A DNA stretch of 64,000 nt from Bacteroidales bacterium (GTDB lineage: Bacteria > Bacteroidota > Bacteroidia > Bacteroidales > F082), in NCBI GenBank assembly GCA_023229135.1, contig JALNZT010000007.1:62001-126000 (forward strand), written 5' to 3'. The position numbers and the translations under genes were made by a program. Under the pieces are notes generated by a model, which was not told where the DNA came from, did not search any database, and saw only the letters and a list, made by a program, of their open reading frames with translations. The first letter of the stretch is position 1, and each line of letters starts with the position of its first letter. Shown here one piece after another: positions 51,328 through 59,747 of the stretch.

Positions 51328-51914
51328 TGAATAAAAACCTACAAAATTTAACGAAAGGGTTTATCAGAGAAAATCCTGTTTTTGCGCAGCTGCTTGGGCT
51401 TTGTCCCACGCTGGGCGTTACTACCAGCGCCATCAACGGTATGGGAATGGGGCTGGCTACTGCTTTCGTTTTGGTGATGTCGAACCTGGCCATCTCTTCT
51501 GTCAAAAGCTTTATCCCGGACAAAGTGCGTATCCCTGCCTTTATCGTCATCATTGCTTCTTTTGTGACGGTGGTGGAATTGGTGATGCAGGGATTTGTAC
51601 CCGCATTATTCGAGCAGCTGGGTTTATTTATCCCGCTCATCGTCGTAAACTGTATCGTGCTGGGGCGTGCCGAGGCTTTTGCTTCAAAAAATACCGTTTT
51701 CAGCTCTGTGATTGACGGCCTGGGTATGGGACTTGGATTCACGTTTGCGCTTACCATCCTCGGCAGTGTTCGCGAGTTATTAGGAAGCGGTGCCATCTTC
51801 AGCCTCAAGCTTATCGAAGGCGATGCCATGCTGGTTTTCGTGCTGGCACCGGGTGCATTTATCGCGCTGGGCTATTTGATCGCGCTCACCAACAAATTGA
51901 ATAAAACTAAATAA
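51327..51914 (+). CDS. rnfE: Rnf electron-transport complex subunit E
   Basis: 195 residues, six membrane helices. ENPVFAQLLGLCPTLGVTTS and VVNCIVLGRAEAFAS are the two half-channel motifs, each with the Cys proposed to ligate the intramembrane Fe centre shared with RnfA. It starts in an overlap with rnfG, so translation is probably coupled. Confidence 0.96.
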   Translation: MNKNLQNLTKGFIRENPVFAQLLGLCPTLGVTTSAINGMGMGLATAFVLVMSNLAISSVKSFIPDKVRIPAFIVIIASFVTVVELVMQGFVPALFEQLGLFIPLIVVNCIVLGRAEAFASKNTVFSSVIDGLGMGLGFTFALTILGSVRELLGSGAIFSLKLIEGDAMLVFVLAPGAFIALGYLIALTNKLNKTK

Positions 51915-51922
51915 AGCAGGTC

Positions 51923-52495
51923 ATGGAATATATCATAATCATTATTTCTGCCATCTTCGTCAATAATATTGTGTTGGCGCAGTTTCTCGGGATTTGTCCG
52001 TTTGTGGGCGTTTCCAACAAAATATCTACCGCCGTCGGGATGGGTGGTGCTGTGCTTTTCGTGATGACGTTGGCCACCATAGTAACCTGGATGATACAGA
52101 CGTACGTCTTAATGCCTTTAGGAATTCAGTTTTTACAAACCATTGCCTTTATCCTGGTTATTGCTGCCTTGGTGCAGATGGTTGAGATTATCCTGAAAAA
52201 AGTTAGCCCCGCGCTCTACGGAGCTTTGGGCGTGTTTTTGCCGCTGATTACCACCAATTGCGCAGTTTTGGGTGTGGCCATTTTAACCATTCAAAAAGAC
52301 TTTAGCCTGATGGAAGGCGTAGTTTTCGCCATTTCCAATGCTTTGGGTTTTGCCCTGGCGATGGTTATTTTTGCCGGCATTCGCGAGCATCTCGAACTGA
52401 TGGAAGTTCCTCCGGGAATGCGTGGCGTGCCGATTGCGCTTGTTACAGCAGGTATTTTGGCGCTGGCGTTTATGGGTTTTACGGGGATTGTTTAA
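51923..52495 (+). CDS. rnfA: Rnf electron-transport complex subunit A
   Basis: 190 residues, six membrane helices and homologous to RnfE in inverted topology. Key segments are VNNIVLAQFLGICPFVGVSNK and LITTNCAVLGVAIL, carrying the partner Cys residues of the intramembrane iron centre. Last gene of the operon; no clear terminator follows. Confidence 0.96.
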   Translation: MEYIIIIISAIFVNNIVLAQFLGICPFVGVSNKISTAVGMGGAVLFVMTLATIVTWMIQTYVLMPLGIQFLQTIAFILVIAALVQMVEIILKKVSPALYGALGVFLPLITTNCAVLGVAILTIQKDFSLMEGVVFAISNALGFALAMVIFAGIREHLELMEVPPGMRGVPIALVTAGILALAFMGFTGIV

Positions 52496-52670
52496 AGGGG
52501 ATTTAAACTGCCTTAATTCTGGTTGATTTTCTTTATTTTTTTGAGTGACAAGCTTGAATGTGGGTTTTAGGTTTTTCTGGTACCGTGAAACAATTCACGA
52601 ACTTTTTGGGGTAATTGCATAAGAACCGAACTTAATGAAACATTGAGCATGTTTATAAAAAAAATAAACC

Positions 52671-52772
52671 ATGACCTACGAGAAAACCTATGTTATTCCA
52701 AAGAATAATCAGTTAGTTATCAATCTGCCTGAAAGATTTCGTGCTAAAAAAAAAGGGGAAGTGATCCTATAA
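52671..52772 (+). pseudogene. Short antitoxin-like fragment (33 residues)
   Basis: ATG 52671 to TAA 52770-52772 encodes MTYEKTYVIPKNNQLVINLP and then a basic tail interrupted at an A9-G4 run. The pattern (short beta hairpins ending in LVINLPERF) resembles the N-terminus of small swapped-hairpin or DUF-type antitoxins, but no toxin gene follows and it is too short to be sure. It may be a truncated gene. Confidence 0.35.
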
Positions 52773-53008
52773 ACAAAGAGTTTGAGGCCGAAATTTATAG
52801 CATAAAAGAGCTGAACTCTATTTTCGCCTTAGAACTGAGTTACACCTATAATGGTGAAGGAAACGCTTTTGCCTATAAGAGCTTTTCAGCAAGAGTAGTT
52901 GACTTAAACAGTGGCGAAATAGTTATGTCGGCCAATTTCAGAGGAAATAGAATGGTTCGCTCGGTTCTGAAAGATTTTACAAAGCAACTTGCTGATCAGA
53001 TTGAGTAG
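52748..53008 (+). pseudogene. C-terminal fragment of a CsgG-like or lipoprotein-type gene
   Basis: An open frame without a start codon runs from 52748 to TAG 53006-53008. It reads like the end of a real protein: FALELSYTYNGEG, FSARVVDLNSGEIVMSANF and RSVLKDFTKQLADQIE. The strand-then-helix pattern resembles the end of a CsgG/FlgO-type periplasmic domain, such as the one encoded at 1616-2863. It is probably the surviving 3' part of a deleted gene. Confidence 0.45.
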
Positions 53009-53111
53009 CTGAAAAATATGCTGTGTGCATGTAGAAACGCTGCATCTAACGTCTCTACTTGCTGCTGCCGTGCGAATTCAGCAAATTTCACAACATCTGT
53101 TGAAAATTTCA

Positions 53112-53124
53112 TTGTGAATCACAA
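53112..53124. promoter_or_regulatory. Tight palindrome TTGTGA-A-TCACAA upstream of dcuA
   Basis: Two perfect 6-base half-sites around one base. The half-site resembles that of CRP/FNR-family regulators, though the usual spacer is longer. It is about 200 bases before dcuA. Confidence 0.3.
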
Positions 53125-53218
53125 AATGGCTTTTTGATTAGATTGATGTTATATTAATCTTGGAAGAAAAATCATATACTTATTTACAAAACTCAAAATA
53201 ATTAGCGTGAATTTTCTA

Positions 53219-53282
53219 TTGTGAAATATTTAACAAAAAATTGAAAATTACTTGTAAACCAATATTATAAAGCCTAATTTTG
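53219..53282 (+). promoter_or_regulatory. dcuA promoter with operator-like 18-bp inverted repeat
   Basis: TTGTGAAATATTTAACAA (53219-53236) is an inverted repeat with a single mismatched pair, a layout typical of CRP/FNR-family dimers. Sixteen bases further is a -33 TTG (53252-53254), then 20 bases, then the -7 TAATTTTG (53275-53282), an exact match. An activator bound here would sit just upstream of the polymerase, as expected for anaerobic control of fumarate respiration. No regulator gene is in the window. Confidence 0.55.
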
Positions 53283-53316
53283 CTGTTTTAAGACTCTGAA
53301 CACTAAATATTGCTTT

Positions 53317-54618
53317 ATGATTTGGATTGAACTACTTATCGTACTTTTATTTATATTTATTGGAGCAAGGATTGGCGGCATTGCCATAGGTTATGCCGGT
53401 GGTGCCGGAGTAATTGTGCTGACTATGGGTTTTGGCTTGGAAGCCGGCTCCATTCCTGTTGATGTAATTTTAATTATCATGGCCGTAATTGCTTCTATTG
53501 CTGCCATGCAAAATGCGGGAGGTTTAAATTATTTGGTAAACTTGTCAGACTACTTACTACGAAAAAACCCAAAACACATCACTTTTTTGTCTCCCGCGGT
53601 AACCTATTTCATGACCTTGCTGTCGGGAACCGGTCATACGGTTTACGCTACGCTACCTGTAATTGTAGAGGTGTCTAAGGTGGGCAATGTGCAGCCATCC
53701 CGTCCGTTAAGCATATCTGTTGTTGCTTCGCAAATAGCCATTACTGCCTCACCCATATCCGCCGCCGTAGTCATATTTGCTGATTATTTAGAGCCTTTTG
53801 GAGTTTCGTATTTAGAATTACTGGCCATTGCCATTCCCACTACTATTTTGGCTGTTACAGGTGGCGCTTTTATGTCTAACTTCCTGGCTAAACCACTTGA
53901 CGAAGACCCTGCATATTTAGAAAGGAAAGCCAAAGGTTTAATAAAGCAGGAGGCTTCCGAAAAACAAAAAGATTCGAAAGAAGCAAAACGTGCTGTAGTG
54001 ATTTTTTTGGTGGCCATCATCTTCGTTGTAGCTTATGCCACGCTAACTTCCGATAAATTAAGGCTAATTACAAATGTTCCTATCTCGCGCAATGAGGCTA
54101 TTATCGCCATTATGCTTTTGGCGGCAGGTGTTACAGCCGTAGTTTGCAAAATTGACATCGCTAAAGTTACCAGCATGTCCACTTTTAAATCGGGCATGAG
54201 CGCCTGTATTTGTGTTTTGGGCGTAGCTTGGCTTGGCGATACCTTTGTAAGCAATCATATTGACGAAATTAAGGAGGCTGCAGGAGGTTTATTAAACGAA
54301 TATTCGTGGCTGCTGGCAGTGGTCTTGTTTTTTGCCAGCATGCTTCTTTACTCGCAGGCAGCTACCACGGTAGCACTTATGCCTGCCGCGCTTTCGTTGG
54401 GGGTTAGCCCTGTGGCAGCTATTGCATCCTTTGCAGCGGTAAGTGCCTTGTTTGTGCTACCTACTTATCCCACACTTATTGCCGCAGTGGAGATGGACGA
54501 TACCGGCACCACAAAAATAGGGAAGTATATTTTTAACCATCCCTTTTTAATACCGGGTGTTGTAACCATCGCATTAAGCGTCATGTTCGGATTTATAATT
54601 GGTGGTATAGTACTGTAA
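53317..54618 (+). CDS. dcuA: Anaerobic C4-dicarboxylate antiporter, Dcu family
   Basis: 433 residues, the DcuA length, with about ten membrane helices. Marks: IGARIGGIAIGYAGGAGVIVL, AMQNAGGLNYLV, TYFMTLLSGTGHTVYATLPVI, VVASQIAITASPISAAVV and VLPTYPTLIAAVEMDDTG. Dcu carriers exchange aspartate, fumarate or malate for succinate during anaerobic growth. It begins the run dcuA-aspA-frdCAB, with 59 bases to aspA. DcuA and DcuB cannot be separated firmly by sequence alone; context with aspartase favours an aspartate carrier. Confidence 0.92.
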   Translation: MIWIELLIVLLFIFIGARIGGIAIGYAGGAGVIVLTMGFGLEAGSIPVDVILIIMAVIASIAAMQNAGGLNYLVNLSDYLLRKNPKHITFLSPAVTYFMTLLSGTGHTVYATLPVIVEVSKVGNVQPSRPLSISVVASQIAITASPISAAVVIFADYLEPFGVSYLELLAIAIPTTILAVTGGAFMSNFLAKPLDEDPAYLERKAKGLIKQEASEKQKDSKEAKRAVVIFLVAIIFVVAYATLTSDKLRLITNVPISRNEAIIAIMLLAAGVTAVVCKIDIAKVTSMSTFKSGMSACICVLGVAWLGDTFVSNHIDEIKEAAGGLLNEYSWLLAVVLFFASMLLYSQAATTVALMPAALSLGVSPVAAIASFAAVSALFVLPTYPTLIAAVEMDDTGTTKIGKYIFNHPFLIPGVVTIALSVMFGFIIGGIVL

Positions 54619-54677
54619 TATAAATGTTTATAGCCTCTAAGTAGGCTTGCGAATTTAATCATTTAAAAAAGAAGATT

Positions 54678-56099
54678 ATGGAATATAGAATAGAAGAAGA
54701 TTTATTAGGTAAACTGGAAATTGGCGAGGATGCGTATTATGGCATCCATACACAACGGGCCATCAATAATTTTACTATCTCGAAGACAAAGATTAGTGAC
54801 TATCCGTTTTTTATCAACGGCTTGGTAACGACTAAAAAAGCCTGTGCTTATGCTAACAAGGAAATTGGATCACTTGCTGCCGACAAAGCGGATATGATCA
54901 TCGCAGCATGTGATGAAATATTGGGAAATTTGGGTAAATACGCGCAGCATTTTCCTATTGATATTTTTCAGGGAGGCGCCGGCACTTCTACGAATATGAA
55001 TGTGAATGAGGTGATTGCCAATGTGGGTCTGGTTACAAACGGCCATGCCAAGGGCAGTTACGATATTTTGAATCCCAATGGGCATGTTAACAAATCGCAA
55101 TCTACCAACGACGCGTACCCTACTGGTTTTCGGGTAGCCATTTATCATTACATGAACCATCTTTTAGAAAAAGTGAACCTTCTTACCACACAACTCGATA
55201 GGAAGAGTGCCGAATTTGAAAAAGTATTGAAGATGGGCAGAACGCAACTGCAGGATGCCGTACCCATGAGTTTGGGCGATGAATTTTCGGCCTGGAGCAC
55301 AAACCTTAAGGAGGAAACCACAAATCTAAAGCGCATCAGAGATATGATACTGCCCGTAAATCTCGGCGGAACAGCCATTGGTACAGGCGTAAATGCACCC
55401 AATGGATTTACGGAGCTCTCCATAGGTTATTTGCAAAAATTTACCCGGGCAAGTTTTGTCGAGGCAGTTTGCCTTATCGAAGCTACTTCTGATAGTGGCG
55501 ATTATCTCATGATTTCTGCCGCATTAAAGAGAACAGCGGTTAAGATTTCTAAAATATGCAACGATCTGCGCTTATTGTCTTCAGGGCCACGATGTGGATT
55601 GAACGAGATAAACCTGCCCGAAGTACAGGCCGGATCTTCCATTATGCCCGCCAAGGTAAATCCGGTTATCCCCGAAGTGGTAAATCAGGTTTGCTTTAAG
55701 ATCATCGGAAATGATGTCGCTGTTACCTTTGCCGCAGAGGCAGGGCAGCTGCAACTGAATGTGATGGAACCTGTTATCGCACAGTGCATCTTCGAATCCG
55801 TTGAGCTGCTATCCAATGCGGTTGTTACTTTGACCGAAAAATGTATTGCCGGCATAACAGCAAATGCAGCACGTACAAACGAGATGGTTTATAATTCCGT
55901 TGGCCTGATCACTTTTTTAAACCCTTTTATCGGACATGATATGGGTGATAAAATCGGTAAAGAAGCCATTAAAACAGGTAAAAGCATTCAGGAGCTTGTC
56001 CTTGAGAAAAAACTACTAACGGAAGAGGAACTTGAAAACATTTTGAGTCCTGAGAATTTAATGAACCCCAATTATACCGCAATATTACATAAGAAATAG
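54678..56099 (+). CDS. aspA: Aspartate ammonia-lyase (aspartase)
   Basis: 473 residues. Converts L-aspartate to fumarate and ammonia in the cytoplasm. Family marks: the start EDLLGKLEIGEDAYYGIHT, GGAGTSTNMNVNEVIAN, NKSQSTNDAYPT, MGRTQLQDAVPMSLG and the superfamily signature GSSIMPAKVNPVIPE with the catalytic flexible-loop Ser. The sequence is closer to aspartase than to class II fumarase (KVNPVIPEVVNQVCFKI, LGPRCG replaced by SGPRCGLNEI). It feeds fumarate to the reductase encoded next. Confidence 0.95.
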   Translation: MEYRIEEDLLGKLEIGEDAYYGIHTQRAINNFTISKTKISDYPFFINGLVTTKKACAYANKEIGSLAADKADMIIAACDEILGNLGKYAQHFPIDIFQGGAGTSTNMNVNEVIANVGLVTNGHAKGSYDILNPNGHVNKSQSTNDAYPTGFRVAIYHYMNHLLEKVNLLTTQLDRKSAEFEKVLKMGRTQLQDAVPMSLGDEFSAWSTNLKEETTNLKRIRDMILPVNLGGTAIGTGVNAPNGFTELSIGYLQKFTRASFVEAVCLIEATSDSGDYLMISAALKRTAVKISKICNDLRLLSSGPRCGLNEINLPEVQAGSSIMPAKVNPVIPEVVNQVCFKIIGNDVAVTFAAEAGQLQLNVMEPVIAQCIFESVELLSNAVVTLTEKCIAGITANAARTNEMVYNSVGLITFLNPFIGHDMGDKIGKEAIKTGKSIQELVLEKKLLTEEELENILSPENLMNPNYTAILHKK

Positions 56100-56152
56100 G
56101 GAGCACATTACAACGTAATCCTTACTCATTAACCTAAACTAAATGAATAATC

Positions 56153-56812
56153 ATGAGCATGTTTTTTAAAAAAAGTATTATGGCGGGGACAGGTTTGTTC
56201 CTGAGTATTTTCCTAATCGTTCATCTTTCGGCCAACTGCCTGTTGCTATTGCCCGAGTCGATGGCAAGGGAACTTTACAATGCCTATTCTACTATCCTGC
56301 GCGAAAGTATAGTAATAACCATTGTGGCCTACCTGCTATACCTTTCCATTATCCTTCATGTGGTATATGCTGCCATCGTCACCTATAAAAACTACAAGGC
56401 TTCACCGGACAGATATATGATGAACCATACGAACGAAACTAGTAGCTGGAGCTCCCAAAATATGGGTTTGCTGGGTGTTTTTATATTGCTTTTCATCGTG
56501 ATTCACATGGCCAATTTCTGGGCCAGAATAAAATTAGGTCTTGGCGATGGCGTGGGATTTGACGCAGCAGGCAACCTGGATGTATATGAGGTAACTTATA
56601 GCTTATTCCAGAATATATATTTCGTTGTGTTTTATTCCATCATGATGATACCTTTAGGCCTCCACCTCAACCATGCGCTCAAAAGTGCTTTCAAAACTCT
56701 GGGCTTTTACCACAAAAAGGGACTGAGGGTGTTGGCTAAAATATCCCTTGTTTATGCGGTGGTGATAGCCGTAGGCTTTGGCATTATTCCATTAATTGTG
56801 TATTTAAAATAA
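56153..56812 (+). CDS. frdC: Fumarate reductase/succinate dehydrogenase cytochrome b subunit
   Basis: 219 residues with five membrane helices, the single-subunit diheme type B anchor found in Bacteroides and epsilon-proteobacteria. His residues in membrane helices (FLIVHLSANCLLLLP, SIILHVVYAAIV, FIVIHMANFWARI, PLGLHLNHALKSAF) are candidate heme ligands. It passes electrons from menaquinol to the flavoprotein. Followed 10 bases later by the flavoprotein gene. Confidence 0.93.
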   Translation: MSMFFKKSIMAGTGLFLSIFLIVHLSANCLLLLPESMARELYNAYSTILRESIVITIVAYLLYLSIILHVVYAAIVTYKNYKASPDRYMMNHTNETSSWSSQNMGLLGVFILLFIVIHMANFWARIKLGLGDGVGFDAAGNLDVYEVTYSLFQNIYFVVFYSIMMIPLGLHLNHALKSAFKTLGFYHKKGLRVLAKISLVYAVVIAVGFGIIPLIVYLK

Positions 56813-56822
56813 ATTTAAACAG

Positions 56823-58733
56823 ATGAAATTAGATTCAAAAATACCTGAAGGCAGGCTGGAAGATAAATGGTCGAATTATCAATTGAAATCCCGTTTGATC
56901 AATCCTGCCAATAAAAAGAAACTCAATGTTATTGTTGTTGGTGCAGGCCTGGCCGGATCGGGTGCTGCCGCTACTTTGGCCGAGCTGGGCTACGATGTGC
57001 AATGTTTTTGCTATCAAGACTCGGCACGCCGGGCACATTCCGTGGCTGCACAAGGCGGCATGAACGCTGCAAAGAACTATCAACATGATGGCGATAGCGT
57101 TTTCCGGATGTTTTATGATGCCTTAAAAGGAGGTGACTTCAGATCGCGCGAGGCTAACACCTATCGCCTTGCCGAACTTTCAGCGCCTTTGATAGACCAC
57201 TATGTGCAGCAGGGCGTTCCTTTTGCGCGTGAATATGGCGGCGTACTGATCAACCGAAGCTTTGGCGGTGTGCAGGTGGAACGCACCTTTTATGCGCGCG
57301 GACAAACCGGCCAGCAGCTTGTTTTGGCTGCTTACTCTCAATTGTATAAAATGGTAAGGGCCAAAAAAGTCAAGATGATGGTCAGACACGAGATGCTGGA
57401 TTTGGTGCTTATCGATGGAAAAGCAAAAGGTATTATAGCAAGAGATCTTGTAACAGGACAGATCAAACGCTTTGCTGCTGACGCCGTTGTGCTTGCTACA
57501 GGCGGCTATTCGCGGGTGTTTAGACTGTCAACCCTGGCAATTGGGTGCAATGGAAGTGCTATTTGGAAAGCGCATAAAAGAGGTGCTTATTTCGCTGCAC
57601 CCAGTTTTACGCAGATACATCCCACCGCGCTTCCGCAGACCAGCGACTCACAATCCAAACTTACCTTAATGTCGGAATCCTTGCGTAATGACGGTCGAAT
57701 ATGGGTGCCAAAAGATAAAAATGACACCAGAAATGGTAACGACATACCCGAAGAAGAGCGTGATTACTACTTAGAAAGGCGCTATCCCAGTTTTGGTAAC
57801 CTGGCGCCGCGCGATATTTCCTCGCGCGCTGCAAAGGAACGCATAGATGCCGGACATGGTGTTGGAAACTTAAAAAATGCGGTTTACCTGGATTTTAAAC
57901 ATGCCATCGAACGTTTTGGCCGCGACGTTATTGAAGATCGCTATGGCAACCTGTTTAGCATGTACAAAAAAATTACAGGTATTGATGCCTACAAAGAACC
58001 AATGAAAATTTCGCCGGCAGCCCACTTCTCTATGGGAGGACTTTGGGTTGACTACGAGCTAATGACTACTATCCCAGGTCTTTATGCTATAGGCGAATGC
58101 AACTATGCCGATCACGGTGCTAACCGCTTAGGCGCCAATTCACTGCTGCAAGCCAGTATCGACGGTTATTTCATATTGCCCAACACCATCAATAATTATT
58201 TGGAAGATGCCTTAAAGCAAGATCATCCAGGCGTGGATCATCCGGAGTTTGACAAAGTAGAAAAGGAAGTTAAAAGCCAGATAGAGAAGATTATGGCTGT
58301 TAAAGGCAGCAGAACAGTAGATGATTTTCACCGGGAGCTTGGCAAGGTAATGTGGCAAGAATGTGCCATGAGCCGTAACAAGCAAGGCTTAGAACGTGCC
58401 ATAGTTCAAATTAAACAAATCCATGCCGAATTTTGGAAAGAGGTGAGGGTAACAGGCACTGACAATGAAATGAATTCGGAACTGGAAAAGGCTTTACGTT
58501 TGGCTGATTTTATTGAATTATCCTTGCTGATGTGCACCGATGCACTGCAAAGAGACGAATCCTGCGGTGCTCACTTCAGAGAAGAATATCAAACCGAAGA
58601 AGGTGAGGCCGTGCGCAATGATGAAGACTTTGCTTATGTGTCGGCCTGGGAATATAATGCAGGTGATTTTATTCTGCACAAAGAAAAATTAGAATTTGAG
58701 TATGTACAGCCATCTGTGCGTAGTTATAAATAA
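56823..58733 (+). CDS. frdA: Fumarate reductase/succinate dehydrogenase flavoprotein subunit
   Basis: 636 residues. Rossmann start LNVIVVGAGLAGSGAAATLAE; covalent-FAD His in RRAHSVAAQGGMNA; substrate region TQIHPTALPQT; SRNKQGLERAIVQ in the helical domain; and SPAAHFSMGGLWVDYE. It interconverts fumarate and succinate on the cytoplasmic face. Because of the neighbouring aspartase and Dcu genes, net fumarate reduction is the likely direction. Confidence 0.96.
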   Translation: MKLDSKIPEGRLEDKWSNYQLKSRLINPANKKKLNVIVVGAGLAGSGAAATLAELGYDVQCFCYQDSARRAHSVAAQGGMNAAKNYQHDGDSVFRMFYDALKGGDFRSREANTYRLAELSAPLIDHYVQQGVPFAREYGGVLINRSFGGVQVERTFYARGQTGQQLVLAAYSQLYKMVRAKKVKMMVRHEMLDLVLIDGKAKGIIARDLVTGQIKRFAADAVVLATGGYSRVFRLSTLAIGCNGSAIWKAHKRGAYFAAPSFTQIHPTALPQTSDSQSKLTLMSESLRNDGRIWVPKDKNDTRNGNDIPEEERDYYLERRYPSFGNLAPRDISSRAAKERIDAGHGVGNLKNAVYLDFKHAIERFGRDVIEDRYGNLFSMYKKITGIDAYKEPMKISPAAHFSMGGLWVDYELMTTIPGLYAIGECNYADHGANRLGANSLLQASIDGYFILPNTINNYLEDALKQDHPGVDHPEFDKVEKEVKSQIEKIMAVKGSRTVDDFHRELGKVMWQECAMSRNKQGLERAIVQIKQIHAEFWKEVRVTGTDNEMNSELEKALRLADFIELSLLMCTDALQRDESCGAHFREEYQTEEGEAVRNDEDFAYVSAWEYNAGDFILHKEKLEFEYVQPSVRSYK

Positions 58734-58740
58734 GCATATT

Positions 58741-59484
58741 ATGAAAGTAACATTTAAAATTTGGAGGCAGGATAGCCCGAAAAGTAAAGGCGTCCTCAAA
58801 TCATACGAAACCGATGGCATTAGCGAAGATATGTCGTTTTTAGAAGCTTTGGATCACCTCAACGAGATTCTTGTTGCTAAAAATGAAAAAGTAGTGGCTT
58901 TTGAATACGACTGCCGCGAAGGTATTTGTGGCCAATGCGGCTTGTTTATCAATGGCAGGGCGCATGGTCCGCACGAACATACAACAGCCTGTCAATTACA
59001 TATGCGTAGTTTTAAAGATGGCGACACCATTGTAGTAGAACCCTGGCGCGCGGCTGCCTTTCCGATAATAAAAGATTTGGTAGTAGATCGTTCTGCCTTT
59101 GATAGAATCATAGAAAAGGGTGGTTATATTTCTGCGAAAACAGGAACAGCACCGGAAGCCAATGCTATGCTTATTCCCAAAGAAATTGCTGATGCTTCTA
59201 TGGATGTGGCGGCCTGCATTGGCTGTGGAGCTTGTGTGGCGACTTGCAAAAATGCTTCGGCAGCTTTGTTTACCTCGGCCAAAATAAACCACCTCAACAA
59301 ATTGCCTCAAGGCAAACCCGAACAGCATCGGCGCGTATTAGATATGACCGCACAAATGGAAGCTGAAGGCTTTGGTTCATGCACCCTCACCGGTGCTTGC
59401 GAGGTAGAATGCCCCGCCGGAATTTCTATCGCCAGTATCGCTGAAATGAATAACAGATACGTCAGAGCTAAGCTGCTCGGCTAA
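58741..59484 (+). CDS. frdB: Fumarate reductase/succinate dehydrogenase iron-sulfur subunit
   Basis: 247 residues from ATG 58741, 7 bases after the flavoprotein stop; the longer frame would run back into that gene. The [2Fe-2S] domain is CREGICGQCGLFINGRAHG with a distal Cys in HTTACQLH. The C-terminal clusters are CIGCGACVATCK and SCTLTGACEVECPAGI. It links the cytochrome heme to FAD. It closes the respiratory cluster. Confidence 0.95.
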   Translation: MKVTFKIWRQDSPKSKGVLKSYETDGISEDMSFLEALDHLNEILVAKNEKVVAFEYDCREGICGQCGLFINGRAHGPHEHTTACQLHMRSFKDGDTIVVEPWRAAAFPIIKDLVVDRSAFDRIIEKGGYISAKTGTAPEANAMLIPKEIADASMDVAACIGCGACVATCKNASAALFTSAKINHLNKLPQGKPEQHRRVLDMTAQMEAEGFGSCTLTGACEVECPAGISIASIAEMNNRYVRAKLLG

Positions 59485-59513
59485 ACGAAAGCGCAAAATC
59501 TCAACAAATGGCT

Positions 59514-59535
59514 GCTCAATATATGCTCAATATAT
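59514..59535 (+). repeat. Perfect 11-bp tandem repeat after frdB
   Basis: GCTCAATATAT occurs twice in direct succession (59514-59524, 59525-59535). The second unit also pairs with TGAGC at 59538-59542, giving a small hairpin. A GCGGAA/TTCCGC hairpin and an AT-rich inverted repeat (59614-59638) follow; none has a clear T-tract. Confidence 0.45.
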
Positions 59536-59687
59536 AATGAGCGCGAGTCATTTGAAGCACTATTTTCTTGGCGGAAATAAAATTCCGCAGCCTTGTACAG
59601 TGAAAAATTTCTGCTTATATAACTATCATATATATAAGTAGTTAGTGAGCTGTATGAGCTTAAAAACGGGTTTGAAATTTTTTCCTA

Positions 59688-59707
59688 CTTGGATTATATT
59701 ATCCAAG
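59688..59707. promoter_or_regulatory. Operator-like palindrome upstream of the asparaginase gene
   Basis: CTTGGATTATATTATCCAAG has 7-base perfect arms around a 6-base AT centre and ends 40 bases before the ansB start. Position and symmetry suggest a regulator-binding site. It differs from the dcuA palindrome. Confidence 0.4.
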
Positions 59708-59747
59708 AGGATGATAAGCATTTATTAACCTTTTAAAATTTAGTATT

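Larger units (their letters stand above)
52496..53316. other. 821-base region with gene debris and the dcuA control region
   Basis: No intact gene. Two coding remnants occupy 52671-53008, and the last 210 bases hold two palindromes and a good promoter for dcuA. The stretch 52496-52670 shows nothing that I can support. Confidence 0.6.
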
